Shown piece by piece: positions 23,911 through 35,485 of a DNA stretch of 64,000 nucleotides. A model generated the notes under the pieces. It was not told where the DNA came from. It saw only the letters and a list, made by a program, of their open reading frames with translations, and made no database searches. Every line of letters starts with the position of its first letter. Position 1 is the stretch's first letter. The stretch lies in contig WTXI01000002.1 of NCBI GenBank assembly GCA_022376515.1, forward strand, positions 1,426,001 to 1,490,000, read 5' to 3'. This stretch comes from Lactifluus volemus (lineage: Eukaryota > Basidiomycota > Agaricomycetes > Russulales > Russulaceae). A program made the position numbers and the translations under genes.

Positions 23911-24040
23911 CTAAAGTCATGAAGGAACAGGAAATTACTGAATTGGCAAAGTCAGAAGGACTTCTGCTTCAATGGTTGGGGAATCTAATACACTATTACC
24001 GTACACTTCTAGAACTACAGCTATTAAGGAGTCGCCTACG

Positions 24041-26236
24041 CTAATCCAGATAGCGTTCCACTGGTGGCCGATTAGTCGTCGCCTCGTACATGATATGACT
24101 TTTGAATGCTCACCTTCCCAACTAGTAACTGCTTCATTCCAAAGCTTGATCTCATGCTCCCTCGTACCACCGAAATGATCCACAAACGCGTCTCCAAAGA
24201 TCTCACGAGCGACGCTGTTGGGCCGGACCATCCTTTCAGTTGCCGCCTCCAACGATTGCGGCAGCATGGTTATCTTCAAGCACAGAGTAAGCTAAATAAG
24301 TCTTTGCTGGTAGGGTTCGCGCACCTTCCCAGCCTTCTTATCATCGAGGCTGAAATGGGAAATCGGCGCTGTGGCCAATGCCAACTTCTTCTCAATGCCC
24401 CTCATACCAAGCCCAAAGATCGCGCTCAACGCGAAGAATGGGTTTACATCTGCGCCGTAACGCGGATCTCGAAGCGTGTGGCTGCTGGCGGAACAGAGGG
24501 AGGAGAGATGACCCTCACCGAGGCCGTGCGTGAATCGTAGCCATATGTCACGGCATTAGGAGCCCAGAAGGCCTCTCCACCAACAAGACGTTTGTAACCG
24601 TTGATGGTTGGTACGAGCTGTGCGGCGTAAGGTCCCAGCGTGGAGGCTACTGAGATTACACCACTCACTGTGGGCATAACTGAAAAGGGCTCAGTACCAG
24701 TTATCCTCGTGGGTCGAAAGTGGCTTACCGTCCGTCAAACCGTCCAACACTCCAGCAAGGAAATATTCGGCGGTCTGACTGATGTATTTGAGTTCTTCAT
24801 AGGCGGCCCCATCACGTCCTCTTTGAAGTCCCTCTGTTTCGATGGCAAAGGCGTTGTTACCATGATTATCACGAAGAGATACGTGAATGTGACTTCAAGT
24901 GTAGATAGATGTTCGATCAGTGAATGGCAACTGCATTATCATGCGATTTTGCACAGACCCACTACATCCAGGCAGCTTGACAGAGGGCCACGCGTAAGAG
25001 ACAGATATGACCGTAGCAAAGAACACGATTACATTACCCCAAGGCTTTGCCATGAAGCTGGGCGTGATGCCGTGTTTCATTCCTAAGCTCTTAACGAGAT
25101 ATTTGAACAGCAAGGCGTTGTCTGCCATGCGAAGAGCACTGGTATAAGCGAGCGCGGTCTCGAAAACTCCTGGACCAGTCTCGGTGTCTGTTCAAGATGT
25201 CATCACATACACGAAGTGAGCAAAAGGGTAATACACCCACGATGGCCTTCAACAGCAATGTCGAATCTAACAGCGTAGTCAAATATATCACGAAAGTAGT
25301 CATTATTCAACTGTGTTCGCAGTAACGAATAGCCATGCACTGCCAAATGGTCATCAATCGAGGCTCGTTGTGCTGAAACGTCACGATACGTACTCCCGGG
25401 TGTCAAAGGCTCTAAGTTATTGAATTTCTTCTCGGCGAGACTATGCGGCGTCTCTGCGGACATGGTTCAGCTATTACTTGTCAAAATCCGTCAACAAGAA
25501 GTCACCTCTAAAATTAAAATACTGCATCAAGCGTCAGTCGCGTAGCATGCAACCTTCATGTAGAACGCACTTCAAATTCTACTCCCGCAAGACATTCCCA
25601 CCCTCGTTGCGCTGCCTTCTCCGTAACCGTCTTCAGGACGCCACGTGGGCAAACACTGACAGGAGCTTTTGTTTCTGGGTCCAAGAATGAGACCAAGAAG
25701 AATGGGACTTCGCCCTCCCAAGGAATCGTGCGGGCTGTGGACAGATCGATGGTAGCAAGAAGGTCCCGATAGCCATTAGCTGAGTTAGAGATGAGAAGTT
25801 CCTTTGAGTACACGGTATCATGCAAATCCCAGCCACTGGTGCTCCTCGTGAATGTACCGTTGCTGACACGGAAAGTCGACATACAAGATAACGCTGCAGA
25901 ACCCGAAGCCATCAGACTTGACGGCACTCAAAAACTTCTCTTTTGACTGCATTAACTCGAACGTGAGGTGGGCTAGTCAGGGACAGACTATAGAAAGCGT
26001 ACCATGAATTTACCGCGCAGCACCCCGTCGACTGTATAAGGTCAGACATCGGCTGGAGCAGTGCCTGTGCTTTCAACATACCATCGAAACCTGTGGCAAG
26101 GTCAGTTGTCGTTTCGGTAGCAGCACACGCGCTTAGTTACGCAACCTGCAACTTTGACCTTGGATTCATATTTCAAGAAGGATTGCAGGTCCCCCAGTGA
26201 GGTTATGTTATTTGTTGTAGATGAATCGCGGGACAT
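24041..26236 (-). CDS. Glutamine-synthetase-like protein (GS-I/FluG C-terminal type)
   Basis: This belongs to the GS-I-like family found as free-standing proteins or as the C-terminal half of FluG in fungi. The start (26236) gives MSRDSSTTNNITSLGDLQSF, then LKYESKVKVAG. Later blocks are LHDTVYSKELLISNSANGYR, WECLAGVEFE, and the glutamate-binding segment DIAVEGHHTETGPGVFETAL (rebuilt across an intron). MKHGITPSFMAKPWG joined to LPGCSGH, TLGPYAAQLVPTINGYKRLV, EIFGDAFVDHFGGTREHEIK, and a last exon VERYLD complete it. The stop is at 24041-24043. Core GS motifs are intact, so a ligase reaction on glutamate or a related amino acid is plausible, but the true substrate is unknown. It lies head to head with a WD40 gene, 64 bp apart. 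Confidence 0.85.
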
Positions 26237-26300
26237 GGTGGTTGTCAGCAGGAACGAATGCCGGCATTCTACGATTACGATCATCAGATCACATCTTATC
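26237..26300. promoter_or_regulatory. 64-bp bidirectional promoter
   Basis: The start codons of the GS-like gene (-) and the WDR53-like gene (+) are separated by 64 bp. Shared regulation is likely simply from the lack of room for separate promoters. Confidence 0.5.
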
Positions 26301-27664
26301 ATGCAACCAGAACATACCTCTGCATTTGCCTTACAGCACACTCTGCTGATACCTGCGCACGTATCAACATTGGCGTACACGAAAAATGGAAGGTTGGTTT
26401 TGGGATCTGGTGAGCAACTCGCGTATATGGACAAATCTATGACCGAAACTCGGAAGATGATGGGAGCCTTCGGCTCTATCATCTTCCAGATACTAAGGTC
26501 GTCAAGGCTATTCGAGGACTCGGTTCTGAGGTTTCGTCGGTCAGTGAAATGATGCCAAATTCCAGTGAGATATGGGTAGCCTGCGGTAGTTCCGTGCGTA
26601 TCAAGATATTTCCATTTAGCACCACGTCATATTCGATGATTCATTACAGGTAAAACTATTCAACTTGGACGCAGAACAGCTCATCCAGTCTCATGAAAAT
26701 GCATTGGCCGTCATTCAACTAGACGCAAATGAAGGTGACGTGGTGAACGAGGCACGCACTACCGCATATCTCCCATGGTCTTTCTGAGAGCTCACCTTCA
26801 GATATCTGTTAGTGAGAATCAGAAAACTCTCGTATTCACCATGGATAGTGGGGCCGTGGGTGTAGTGGACCTGGAAACGAAAAGCATTCAGAGGATGAAG
26901 ACGCAGCACAACAGTGTGGGTTTCAATATTGTCTGTGCACAATTATTGAGCTGATGCTGGGATGTTAAGATCTGTGCCACCGCAAGTTTCATACCTGATC
27001 GCCCCAACGAGGTTATCAGCGGAGGCTACGACTCCGCCTTGCTTCATTTTGACTTCAAACAAGGCACGATACTTTCGAGACGAGAGTTCAGTATGTCGTT
27101 TCTTGTAGACCGTCCGTCCGCGTTGACTCACACCTCTTCCTAGCGGCGCTGCCACAGTCATCGACTGTATCATTGTCTCCGCCTTTCGTACTCTGCGTCT
27201 CCGTCTCGTCGACGGGGGCTATTGCAGCGGGCACTGCAGACGGCCAACTATGGATTGGTTTGGGTGGCGATAAGAGGATCTCAGTTAAAAAGACCCGCAA
27301 GTGGGGTGGTTTGCGTGAAGATATGAGTCTTTCAAGGAAAATTGCTGATGGTCCAGTCGTGGCATTGTGCGTCCACTCCTTTTCATCTCCGGTTGTTTCA
27401 AACGCGTTCATGTGGCGTGTTCCTAGAGCATTCCTTAATCCCGTAACGATCGTTACGAGCACATTGCTTGGTGCCATATCACAGCACTCACTACACATCG
27501 AAAGTAAAACAGAGGACCGGAAGTTCGAGTCTGTCTTAGTTGCACAGACGCGAAGCATTGCAAAGGTTAATGGACTGGCTGCATATGGTGATAGCGTAGC
27601 AGTGGGAGGACTCGCGGCAGACGGGAAAGGCGTAGCAGAAGTATATCAGTATAAAGTGGTGTGA
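26301..27664 (+). CDS. WD40-repeat protein, WDR53-like
   Basis: This is a predicted seven-bladed propeller scaffold. In animals WDR53 is a candidate DDB1-CUL4 substrate receptor; a similar role here is inference only. Exons give MQPEHTSAFALQHTLLIPAH, VSTLAYTKNGRLVLGSD, KVVKAIRGLGSEVSSVSEMM, EIWVACGSSVKLFNLD, ISVSENQKTLVFTMDSG, VGVVDLETKSIQRMKTQHNS, ICATASFIPDRPNEVISGGY, DSALLHFDFKQGTILSRREF, AIAAGTADGQLWIGLGG, and the end VAVGGLAADGKGVAEVYQYK. The repeats are degenerate, with few canonical WD dipeptides. The stop codon lies only 37 bp from the stop of the convergent Tim17-like gene. Confidence 0.78.
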
Positions 27665-27701
27665 CAGTACGACGTAAGGGCAAATTACTTGACCCCCATT
27701 A

Positions 27702-28576
27702 CTATGGATGCTTCAAGTCCCTGTCTGCCTCTAGCTGAGCCTCCAGCTCCGCTATTCTCCGTATATATGTAGCACGCTCTTCTCTCATCTGAGCTAGGTA
27801 TTCCTCATCAGAGAGCTTTTTGAGGCCAATGGCATGGATCAGCCTGTCAAACGCAGGTTTTTTAGGCGCAGGAGGTTCACCAAGCTCAGAAACAGTCGAT
27901 GGTGGGGGTCGAGATGAAAGTACAGTGTATCTTCGGGATATGAATTTTAGGCGCTGGACACCGAACTCGTTGTAGAGGAACTGTCCGAGGGTGCAGAAGG
28001 CGGAGCCGAAGATCATCCCAGGAAGTGTGCCATGCGCTCCACCTACGAACAATACGTGAGCCTAGTCGCACGCGAAGTTGAAGGGCTGGAAGAAACCAAC
28101 GTCTCCAAGCATTCAACACACTCCCCGTGATCCCGCCACTTAAAGCAGAGTCAAGCGTTCGGTGCAGCCTCAGTGCACCCCAAGTGACGGCCCTGCTTGA
28201 AGACGCGTCCGATGAGGCCTGGGTTGTTCGTTCGCGTGATCTCGACGGCAGAAATTGGTTCAGAATGGGTACGACCAAATATCCCCGAATACCTTAGATA
28301 TTGTGAGGTGGAAGTAGGAGAAAAATAGAAGAGCCACATACTGAAAAAGGTGGCTCCGGCGACCCCACAATTGAGCGCTGCCGACGCAGCATATACGGTG
28401 GCAATTGTCTGTCCCCTTCGCCTAGCTAAGGCGTATGTGCCAGTAATCAAGCACCGGCAACGGCTGTAGAGAATGGTGGGATGAGCAAGAGTGTAGGTAA
28501 CCCGCGAGATGAGGAAGACGAACTTGCATGATGCTATTGTCCCCGTAGCGACTGTATGTGGAGTCGACGGGTCCAT
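27702..28576 (-). CDS. Tim17/22/23-like small membrane protein
   Basis: It starts MDPSTPHTVATGTIASC. The next parts, RRRGQTIATVYAASAALNCG with VAGATFF, then GIRGYLVVPILNQFLPSRS, LDSALSGGITGSVLNAW, and GAHGTLPGMIFGSAFCTLGQ, show the Gly-rich small-residue helices typical of Tim17-superfamily proteins. The C-terminal part is soluble and ends in a helix with coiled-coil character (EEYLAQMREERATYIRRIAE). It probably lies in a mitochondrial membrane, but I cannot assign it to a known translocase subunit. Two introns (GT to TAG/AAG) are needed to join the frames around 28330 and 28070. Confidence 0.68.
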
Positions 28577-28785
28577 GGAACTGCGAGGGTGATAGAAACC
28601 TCGGCTTCTCCCGGCCGTTGCATCACTGTCATCATTGACTGAGTTTATCCGGACATGAGACCCAAGGCGTTACATGGCTTTTTTTTTCACAACGATTTAC
28701 ATCTCTGCGTTTTAAAACTTTAGCCGTTGATCATTTGGCCAGTGCGGGGCCCTGTTAACGCTAGTAAAACATATGCATGGGAAAA

Positions 28786-31700
28786 TTAGAGCGTGTCTCG
28801 AACGAATCCTAAGGTACCCAAACATGAAGCAATGGAATCTAGCAAGCGACTACTCTCTTGCCTCTGTAATGACAGGAGGGCCTCAAGATCACCTCGTAAC
28901 TCGGGGGCCGAGATAAGCATTTCTCCGTGCAGCCGCAGGAACAAATTAAGGTACGTCTGAACAGCTTCAAAATCACGACGAGATTTCAAACGCTGCAAAA
29001 GAGCATTTAGGAAAACACGTAAATCCTGAACAGTCGTGAGAGAGCGAATCTCCAGGTCGGCCGCCGCAGGGGAGAGCGACTTGGCGAAAGAAAAGAAATC
29101 CTCGTCTGGGGGGCAAGTCAGCCGTTGTCTTGGAAAAGATAGGTCACTCACAATCACTGTCCTCTGGCTCCTGCGATAATTTTTGAGCAAATACATTCTC
29201 TGCATTGGCGACAGCTTTGTCGGATCTCCGCGTGGGCGCCTTCTCATTTGGTTTCTCTTTGACTATGAACCTTGCTTCGACGCCAGGAAGCGTAGGCAGG
29301 AAGAAGGGTGCCTTCTCTGGGGCTTTAGGGGGTTCCTTTGGTTTGTTCCTTTGCTGATTACCAAAAATACGTTAGTGAGTAGGAAACAGAAAACAATGGA
29401 AAACTAACCTGAATCACGTCAAGGTTCAAGAGTGTCTGCCATTTCGATCGCGGCAAATGTGTAAGGGTGATGACCTCTTCATCAAGATTGAGCATGGAAC
29501 CAAGAATGTCTTGAGATTGTTCATGAACAACGAGAGCAGACAGATGCTCTGGCGCTGAGAAGGAAGATGTAATTCTAAGCATTTACTATGCGTCTCCGGA
29601 CGAACCTTCATCCTCGGCGGAGCCAAGCACCGATGGTAGATTGACGCGTTCGACATCCCCTTCGGTAATGCTGCGGAACGAAAAGTCTGCATATTGAGCC
29701 CGATTTGCCCTGCAACGGTATTGTCAGCTTATGCTGAGGGTGCAACAACAAGGACATACCAGAGATATATGCCTACACTGTCAATGTGAGCTGTCGCCAA
29801 GAAATCGCCCGTGGGTGAGAATGATATGCTGGTGGCAACGCTTGCAGTTCGGAAAGCGTCAATTAGGCAACCTGAAGGAATGTCGAATGTCCTGATAATT
29901 GAGTCTAGTGATGTCGCTATAAGCCATCGCGAGTCAGCAGAAAATGTCTACGCGTTGTGGTAGTGAGATAGGAACGATCGGCCAAGCATCGATCAACCCA
30001 CAAGGTCTAGAATACGTCCGCCAAATCCACCGAACTCTCGAACTATTCTTCGAGTCTCGATATCCAAAAGACGTACAACGAGATCGTCGCATGTAACTGC
30101 AAGCAGACCATTGTCCCGCTGGAGCGTTATGGAGACGATAGCGGCGGGTATGATGAGCGTATGGACCAGTTTCGCTGTGTAAAAATCGAAAAACTGATTG
30201 AGGACGTAATCTTAATCAAGGCCCTCTGTACGACCAACGCACGAGCACGTACGTTGACAGTTCCATCAAGGGTGCTAGCAATCACTACCCGGTTTAATGA
30301 ATCCGTGGCCAAGCCGGTAACACTACGCTCTTCGCTCCTCTGTTTCCCGGGAGGAGGTCGATACCTCGTGTGAACGCCTTCGGGACAAGGACCGATGTTG
30401 AATGACTTGCGATGGGCGCCAGACTGCATATTCCACATGTTAATAGCGCCTGTAGAAGAACTCGCCAGTCCGAAATTGCCACACGCCGAAACGCAAACAA
30501 CCTATCGCTATTTCTTGAGCACGCCAACAGAAAGGACGCTGGCAATAGCTTGCCTTGGCCATTCCAATGGTCCTCGATTTTGATTTCTCCATAATGCCAA
30601 ACGTGTGTTGCCCAATCTTTTGTTCACCATGCTCCATGTTCTGGAATAGATCTCATCTGAATGTGCTGTCAGAATATCGTCCCAATCTTTGGATCTTGTA
30701 GTTGAGTACGCCAACGCCATGACCGGCGAGTGTTTGAGCGAGGCGACCGGTACAGACAACGTTGTCGCTTTTTTTGTCAGAGAGCCTGGAGAGGTATGGA
30801 TCGTCAAGGGGAGCTTTCGCTAGAAACTAAGGCCAACCTTGGGATAATTCAAATGACCGGGAGTCGCGCACGACGGATGTATATCGGAGACTACGATCCC
30901 TTGATGCTGTAAGCAGCTGTTTTCCGTCGGCACCATAATAACGGATCAGGTGCGGAGGCGTTTGGTGGCCCGATCGAAATTTCAGAAGGTGTGGTGGTGA
31001 GGTCGGCGAATCAAAATGCCATTGCTTTGCGACGTGTCAGCGAGATAAAACGATGTCCCCACCTCAAGCACAAACCTTGACGCTATTGTCATGTCCTGAG
31101 CTAATGAGCACTGGCTGGCCGGGGATCCACTCCAGTGCAGATATACTTCCGTCGTGAGCCCCACGTACAGTGTGTAACAAACGCCCGCCAGAGCCGATAT
31201 CCCAGAGGGAGACATGGCCCATTTCAGAGGCAGTAGCTAGCATTGGATGTCCGTCTGAGAGGCATGAGACGTTGAAGAAGTTGAAAAGTGAGGGTTACAC
31301 ACCACCTCTGAAGGCAAGGGCCCGGACTGGGCCCTCCCGTACGAAGATTCGCATTATTTTTTCATCAGCACGTATGTCATAAATTGACACCTCCCCGGAT
31401 ACAAAGCCGATGCCTACGACATCAATAGCAGGAGACTGCGCTAACGCCGTTACAGAAGCAGGTGAGTGATTAGATGACGATTCCGAAAGGCGAGCGAAGG
31501 GTATTTTGTGTATGCAAGTCCTAATCCAAACGTTTGGTCGAGTTCTTTTGACAGGTACACGGTTATACGCACTGGGTACGAATATTCCACAACTGCAAAC
31601 TTCCATCGTGGCTCCCGACGAGGACTTTGTTCAAGTAAGTGGCAGGGTGTAGCAGGTTTACGGCGGTGAAACCGGGCTCGAATTGAATCTGACTATGAAG

Positions 31701-32372
31701 TGCTTCATAGGCATTCAGCACCATCCCTATACCAGCTATCTGCATCCTCACTTTCCTCTGAGACGTTCCAAGCAAGTAGGTTTCGTCCATCCTCCGTCAG
31801 AGTGAGCAGGTGAGAGCCGAATAGGAGAGGTGAAGTAATCGGAGTTCCCAGAGGATTTGTCAACCGACCAACCTTCCGTGTAGATAATAAACACATCGGA
31901 CATGGGACCTGAAAATCATCTTACCTCCTTCCCCCTGCTGTATTTGAGAACATGTGGACCAGAAGAGGCCCATATGAAATCACCGTCAAAAGCTAGGCCC
32001 GTGATCGGGCCTGGGGCTTCTGAACCTGGAAAAAGCTGTCAGGAAGCGGAAGTGAACTTAGCGTACGATGGTGCTTTACTCACCGACAAAAAGAAGAGTC
32101 ATCTTCTCGCCTTCCCACAAGGACCAAGAATTTCCCAGACACGTTAATATATGCATACGTGGCCCCTCGGCTGAGCCCTTAACAGCTCGAAACCGAAGAG
32201 CGAACGGCACTTGATTTGTTATGAGGCCGAGAGCACGAAACGGGGCAAACAATCGTGGTGAATTGGATGGCTCTACACTCGGATGTGATGCAGTCACATT
32301 TCTTGTAGACTCGGAGCGAACTTTTTTACGGGGAGGGTGGGAGGCCTCTTGGTCGTTTGCTACAATGACCAT
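28786..32372 (-). CDS. UTP21: U3 snoRNP protein Utp21 (WDR36)
   Basis: This is a component of the UTP-B subcomplex of the small-subunit processome in the nucleolus, needed for 18S rRNA maturation. The start (32372) gives a basic disordered N-terminus (MVIVANDQEASHPPRKKVRS) and then LFAPFRALGLITNQVPFALR, the standard Utp21 opening. WD40 repeats fill the middle: VHILTCLGNSW-like strands, RTWSMVNKRLG, CGNFGLASSSTGAINMWNMQ, RSVTGLATDSLNRVVIASTL, and DNGLLAVTCDDLVVRLLDIE. The C-terminal Utp21 domain ends with SLTTVQDLRVFLNALLQRLK, FEAVQTYLNLFLRLHGEML and LLDSIASCLGTLGFVRDTL at the stop (28786). It is interrupted by many short introns. It is divergent from SRP102 by 60 bp. Confidence 0.93.
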
Positions 32373-32432
32373 TGTGGCAAAGTACCGGTCCGAGATTTAC
32401 AAGGTGCGAGTAAATAGTTCATCGATTATATA
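32373..32432. promoter_or_regulatory. 60-bp bidirectional promoter between UTP21 and SRP102
   Basis: Only 60 bp lie between the two ATGs, the shortest divergent spacing in the window. One gene serves ribosome assembly and the other co-translational targeting, so co-expression would make sense. Confidence 0.5.
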
Positions 32433-33411
32433 ATGAAGCCTCTTTCCTCTCAAATGGACCTGAAGCTATTAGTGGTTTCCTTGCTTTCCGCTATCTTTGC
32501 AGTCGGTGAGTGTCTAGTTGGACACACACATTGATTATTTACTTAACCGTGCGCATACAGTTGCACTGTACTTGATTCGTCGTAAGTCACGGTCGCGTGC
32601 AAACAGCATCGTATTTGTGGGGACACCAGATTCAGGGAAAACTGCTATTCTGTCGACAGTGCGTGTGATATTATATGCACTGATACGCCGAACCCAGATA
32701 TGTGCTCTAGCTGGCGTATGGCCAAACACTTCCAAGCCACTCATCACTACAAACAAATACCTGCGCTTTCTCACTGAACAAGAAAACGGTCACTTTGGTG
32801 GATGTTCCTGGTCACCCTCGTATTCGCGCACAGTTCCGCGAGTACATATCCGATGCAAAGGCCATTGTCTTTGTCGTGGACACCAGTAGCATATCCCGCA
32901 ATGGTTCAATTGTAGCCGAGTATGTTCGACCACGCGTCATTTATTGCACGGTACTCATTGTTGGTTGATGTCGATGTCTAGGTACTTGCATCATATCCTG
33001 CATGCCGTTGCTACAATCCCACCATCACAGAACGCTCCTGCCATACTCATCCTCGCCCACAAATGCGACCTCCTCAAGACAGGAAGTGTTTCGGCAACGT
33101 CGTCAATAGAGCAGCTTGCAACCAATCGAGTGCGGACTATCTTGGAACGAGAGCTGGAAAAACGACGTAGATCGCACACAGGAAGTATCGCCATCGATGA
33201 GCTCGGAGCTGAGGGCGAAGACAATTCCGAACTGGGAGGCCTAGACTGTAGCGGCCCTCCGGGAGAGGTGTTTAAATTCGCAGAATGGGAGGGCGGAGAG
33301 ATTGATTTTAGAGCAACGTCGGTGAGCGTTGGTGAGACCGTCGACTCGAAAGACGAGAAAAGTGGTGAAGGGACTCAAGGTCTTGTAGCTTGGCTAGAAG
33401 CCCTTGTCTAA
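32433..33411 (+). CDS. SRP102: Signal recognition particle receptor subunit beta
   Basis: This ER-membrane GTPase anchors SRP receptor alpha. The N-terminus MKPLSSQMDLKLLVVSLLSA continues across an intron into VALYLIRRK, forming the single membrane anchor. The G1 motif reads SIVFVGTPDSGKTAIL, where PDSGKT replaces the more usual GDSGKT. G3 is VTLVDVPGHPRIRAQF, and G4 is LILAHKCDLLK, with HKCD where the family often has NKQD. The C-terminus is acidic with EVFKFAEWEGGEIDF and the end GTQGLVAWLEALV, matching family ends. Four short introns are present. The stop is at 33409-33411. Confidence 0.93.
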
Positions 33412-33526
33412 CCGTACGCAGTAAGCTGCACGTGCCTAATATACCTGTGTCGCTTTGCGTATCACCTGCTCATCCTCTTAACTTACTGACAAGCTTATGA
33501 CCATATTAATGACCCAGTAACGACCC

Positions 33527-35267
33527 ATGTATTCTCCATCTCACACCTCTGATCTACCTTCACTCTCTCGCCCTCGTCCATGGTCCCCTGATCCCACCGA
33601 TCCCCTCCCCTCCTTGCGTTCCCTCGGAGACCGATTACCCCCATCCCAAACTAATCACAACAATAGGACATCTACTATACCCCGAAATCGCATGAATGAC
33701 CCTTCAGATCCTTCTATCGATGCTCTGGATCTTGCCGACTATGCCCATATCCTAAGTCCTAATCCATATCCTAGCGGCCCCGTGTACGATGATTATCCAC
33801 TGTCTACTCCAGCTAGATCATTCACAGTCACCAGTCATGCCTCATTGAATCCACCATCCCTCGTCTCCTCTCGTGGCACAGCAACATCTCGACCGCACGG
33901 CCTTCCCTTACGGCACCCCGATTACAGGCCATTCCATCCTTCGATACCCTTATCGGCTCACACGTCAGCTTCCCTCCACACCCCCTCAGATCCAGGACTG
34001 TATTCACCCAAAGTTGTTCACCCCCCCTTTGATGCTCCGTCCTCGTACGGAGGTATTGCAAACTCAGAGATTGACATCACACAATTCCCTGCTTGGTCTC
34101 GCGGGTGGTATCCGAAGGACAGTAGTAGATCACAGAAGACTGGACCACGATCTGAAGCCTCTCGTGCGCCTTTTTTTGATCCCTCGTATCGCGCGACAGG
34201 CGTATTCGGGAACCAGTACGCCGCGGCCCATAGCACCTCTTCTCGGGACATTGTTCCATGGTCCGATACTGATGCGCCTAGTTATGATTACCCTCTAGAC
34301 CCAGAGCTGAAGGAAGAGCGTGTTCGCATGTTGGAGCACGAGTTTGGCTCGAGCTCAGAAAGCCCGGTGAAGGAGGAACCGGTGGGTAGCGTGGATGGAA
34401 AGGGTCATCTTATTACAGAAGGCCCAAAGAAGCGGGTGGCGATTAGAATAATCGAGACCTTGTTGGCTCTCGAAATCGCTGCTTCTTTGGTCTATGCAGC
34501 CTTGGTGCGTTGCTATCTCCCATAGGCAATCTGTGCTGACGCCCGGTATGTAGTGGATAAAAACCCCAAAACCTCCACTACCTCAATCTAAACCTCAGAC
34601 GTTGGCGCTGTACGCTTTATCCGTCCTGACATCTCTATTTCTCCTCTACCACTTCCTTTTTCGTCCTTGTTGCTGTGTGGGCAGTAGGAAGAAGCGAGAC
34701 CTCACCGGCTATACGAACGGCCTTGCCATGCTGCCTGTTCAGGGGCTACTAGGTGACAAGAAGAAGAAAAAGGGGAAAAAAGGGAAGCGAGAACAAGGAG
34801 GTGTCCAGGTGAACTTGATCGTGGATCCGACAATATTCAGACCCCACCAGGATGATGAGGAAAACGTGAACCCCGAGGAGCATTCGTCCTCATACAGTCA
34901 AACAGGTACCGGCCGACGGCCGAAGCGACGGAGCATTTTTGAAGGCCTGGCTATGGAGGAGCGTTGGAAGGAAGCCCGAAAAGCGCTCAAATGGATGCTA
35001 TTCGTTGATATCTCTTGCCTATTCCTTTGGTCCGTGGAGTTCATATGGATACTGATCCGAGAGAAATGTCCACCTGGTGGTTTCAATGGATGGCGCGTAT
35101 TCATTATATGGACGCTAAATTTCTATATTGACTTTCGGTTCAGGTGCAACGCGTACAATCTCGCTTCGGCTGGGACGTGCCTTTTAGCTTTTGCGTTCGG
35201 AATTAGTATTTTCTTTGGTGTGAAGGACCTACACCAGAGTCGAATTTCGCCTCGTACTCGGACATGA
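33527..35267 (+). CDS. Unknown multi-pass membrane protein with long disordered N-terminus
   Basis: I do not recognise this family. Exon 1 encodes about 320 residues rich in Ser, Pro and Tyr (from MYSPSHTSDLPSLSRPRPW), then a first membrane segment IIETLLALEIAASLVYAAL. A GT-AG intron (34506-34552) leads to WIKTPKPPLP and further helices (ALYALSVLTSLFLLYHFLF, WMLFVDISCLFLWSVEFIW, LASAGTCLLAFAFGISIFF). Between helices 2 and 3 lies a Lys-rich loop (GDKKKKKGKKGKREQ). The segment RVFIIWTLNFYIDFRFR could instead be a GC-AG intron, because removing it would join NGW directly to CNAYN. The stop is at 35265-35267. Confidence 0.7.
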
Positions 35268-35485
35268 CTGCCTTTGTAACGATACATCACGACCATTCTA
35301 CGATTTTTTACGACATGAATACTTTCAATTTTACCATACTGAAATGGAAATGGGGATGTTGAGATGGAGAATAGGCGCCTCGAAGGCTAAAGGCGCTCAA
35401 TTTGAAGTGGAAGCTCCGCGTGCTCCGTGTTCCGTAGCAGGTTACCGACCTCATTACTCCTATGACAAACATTAACGAGTAAGGG

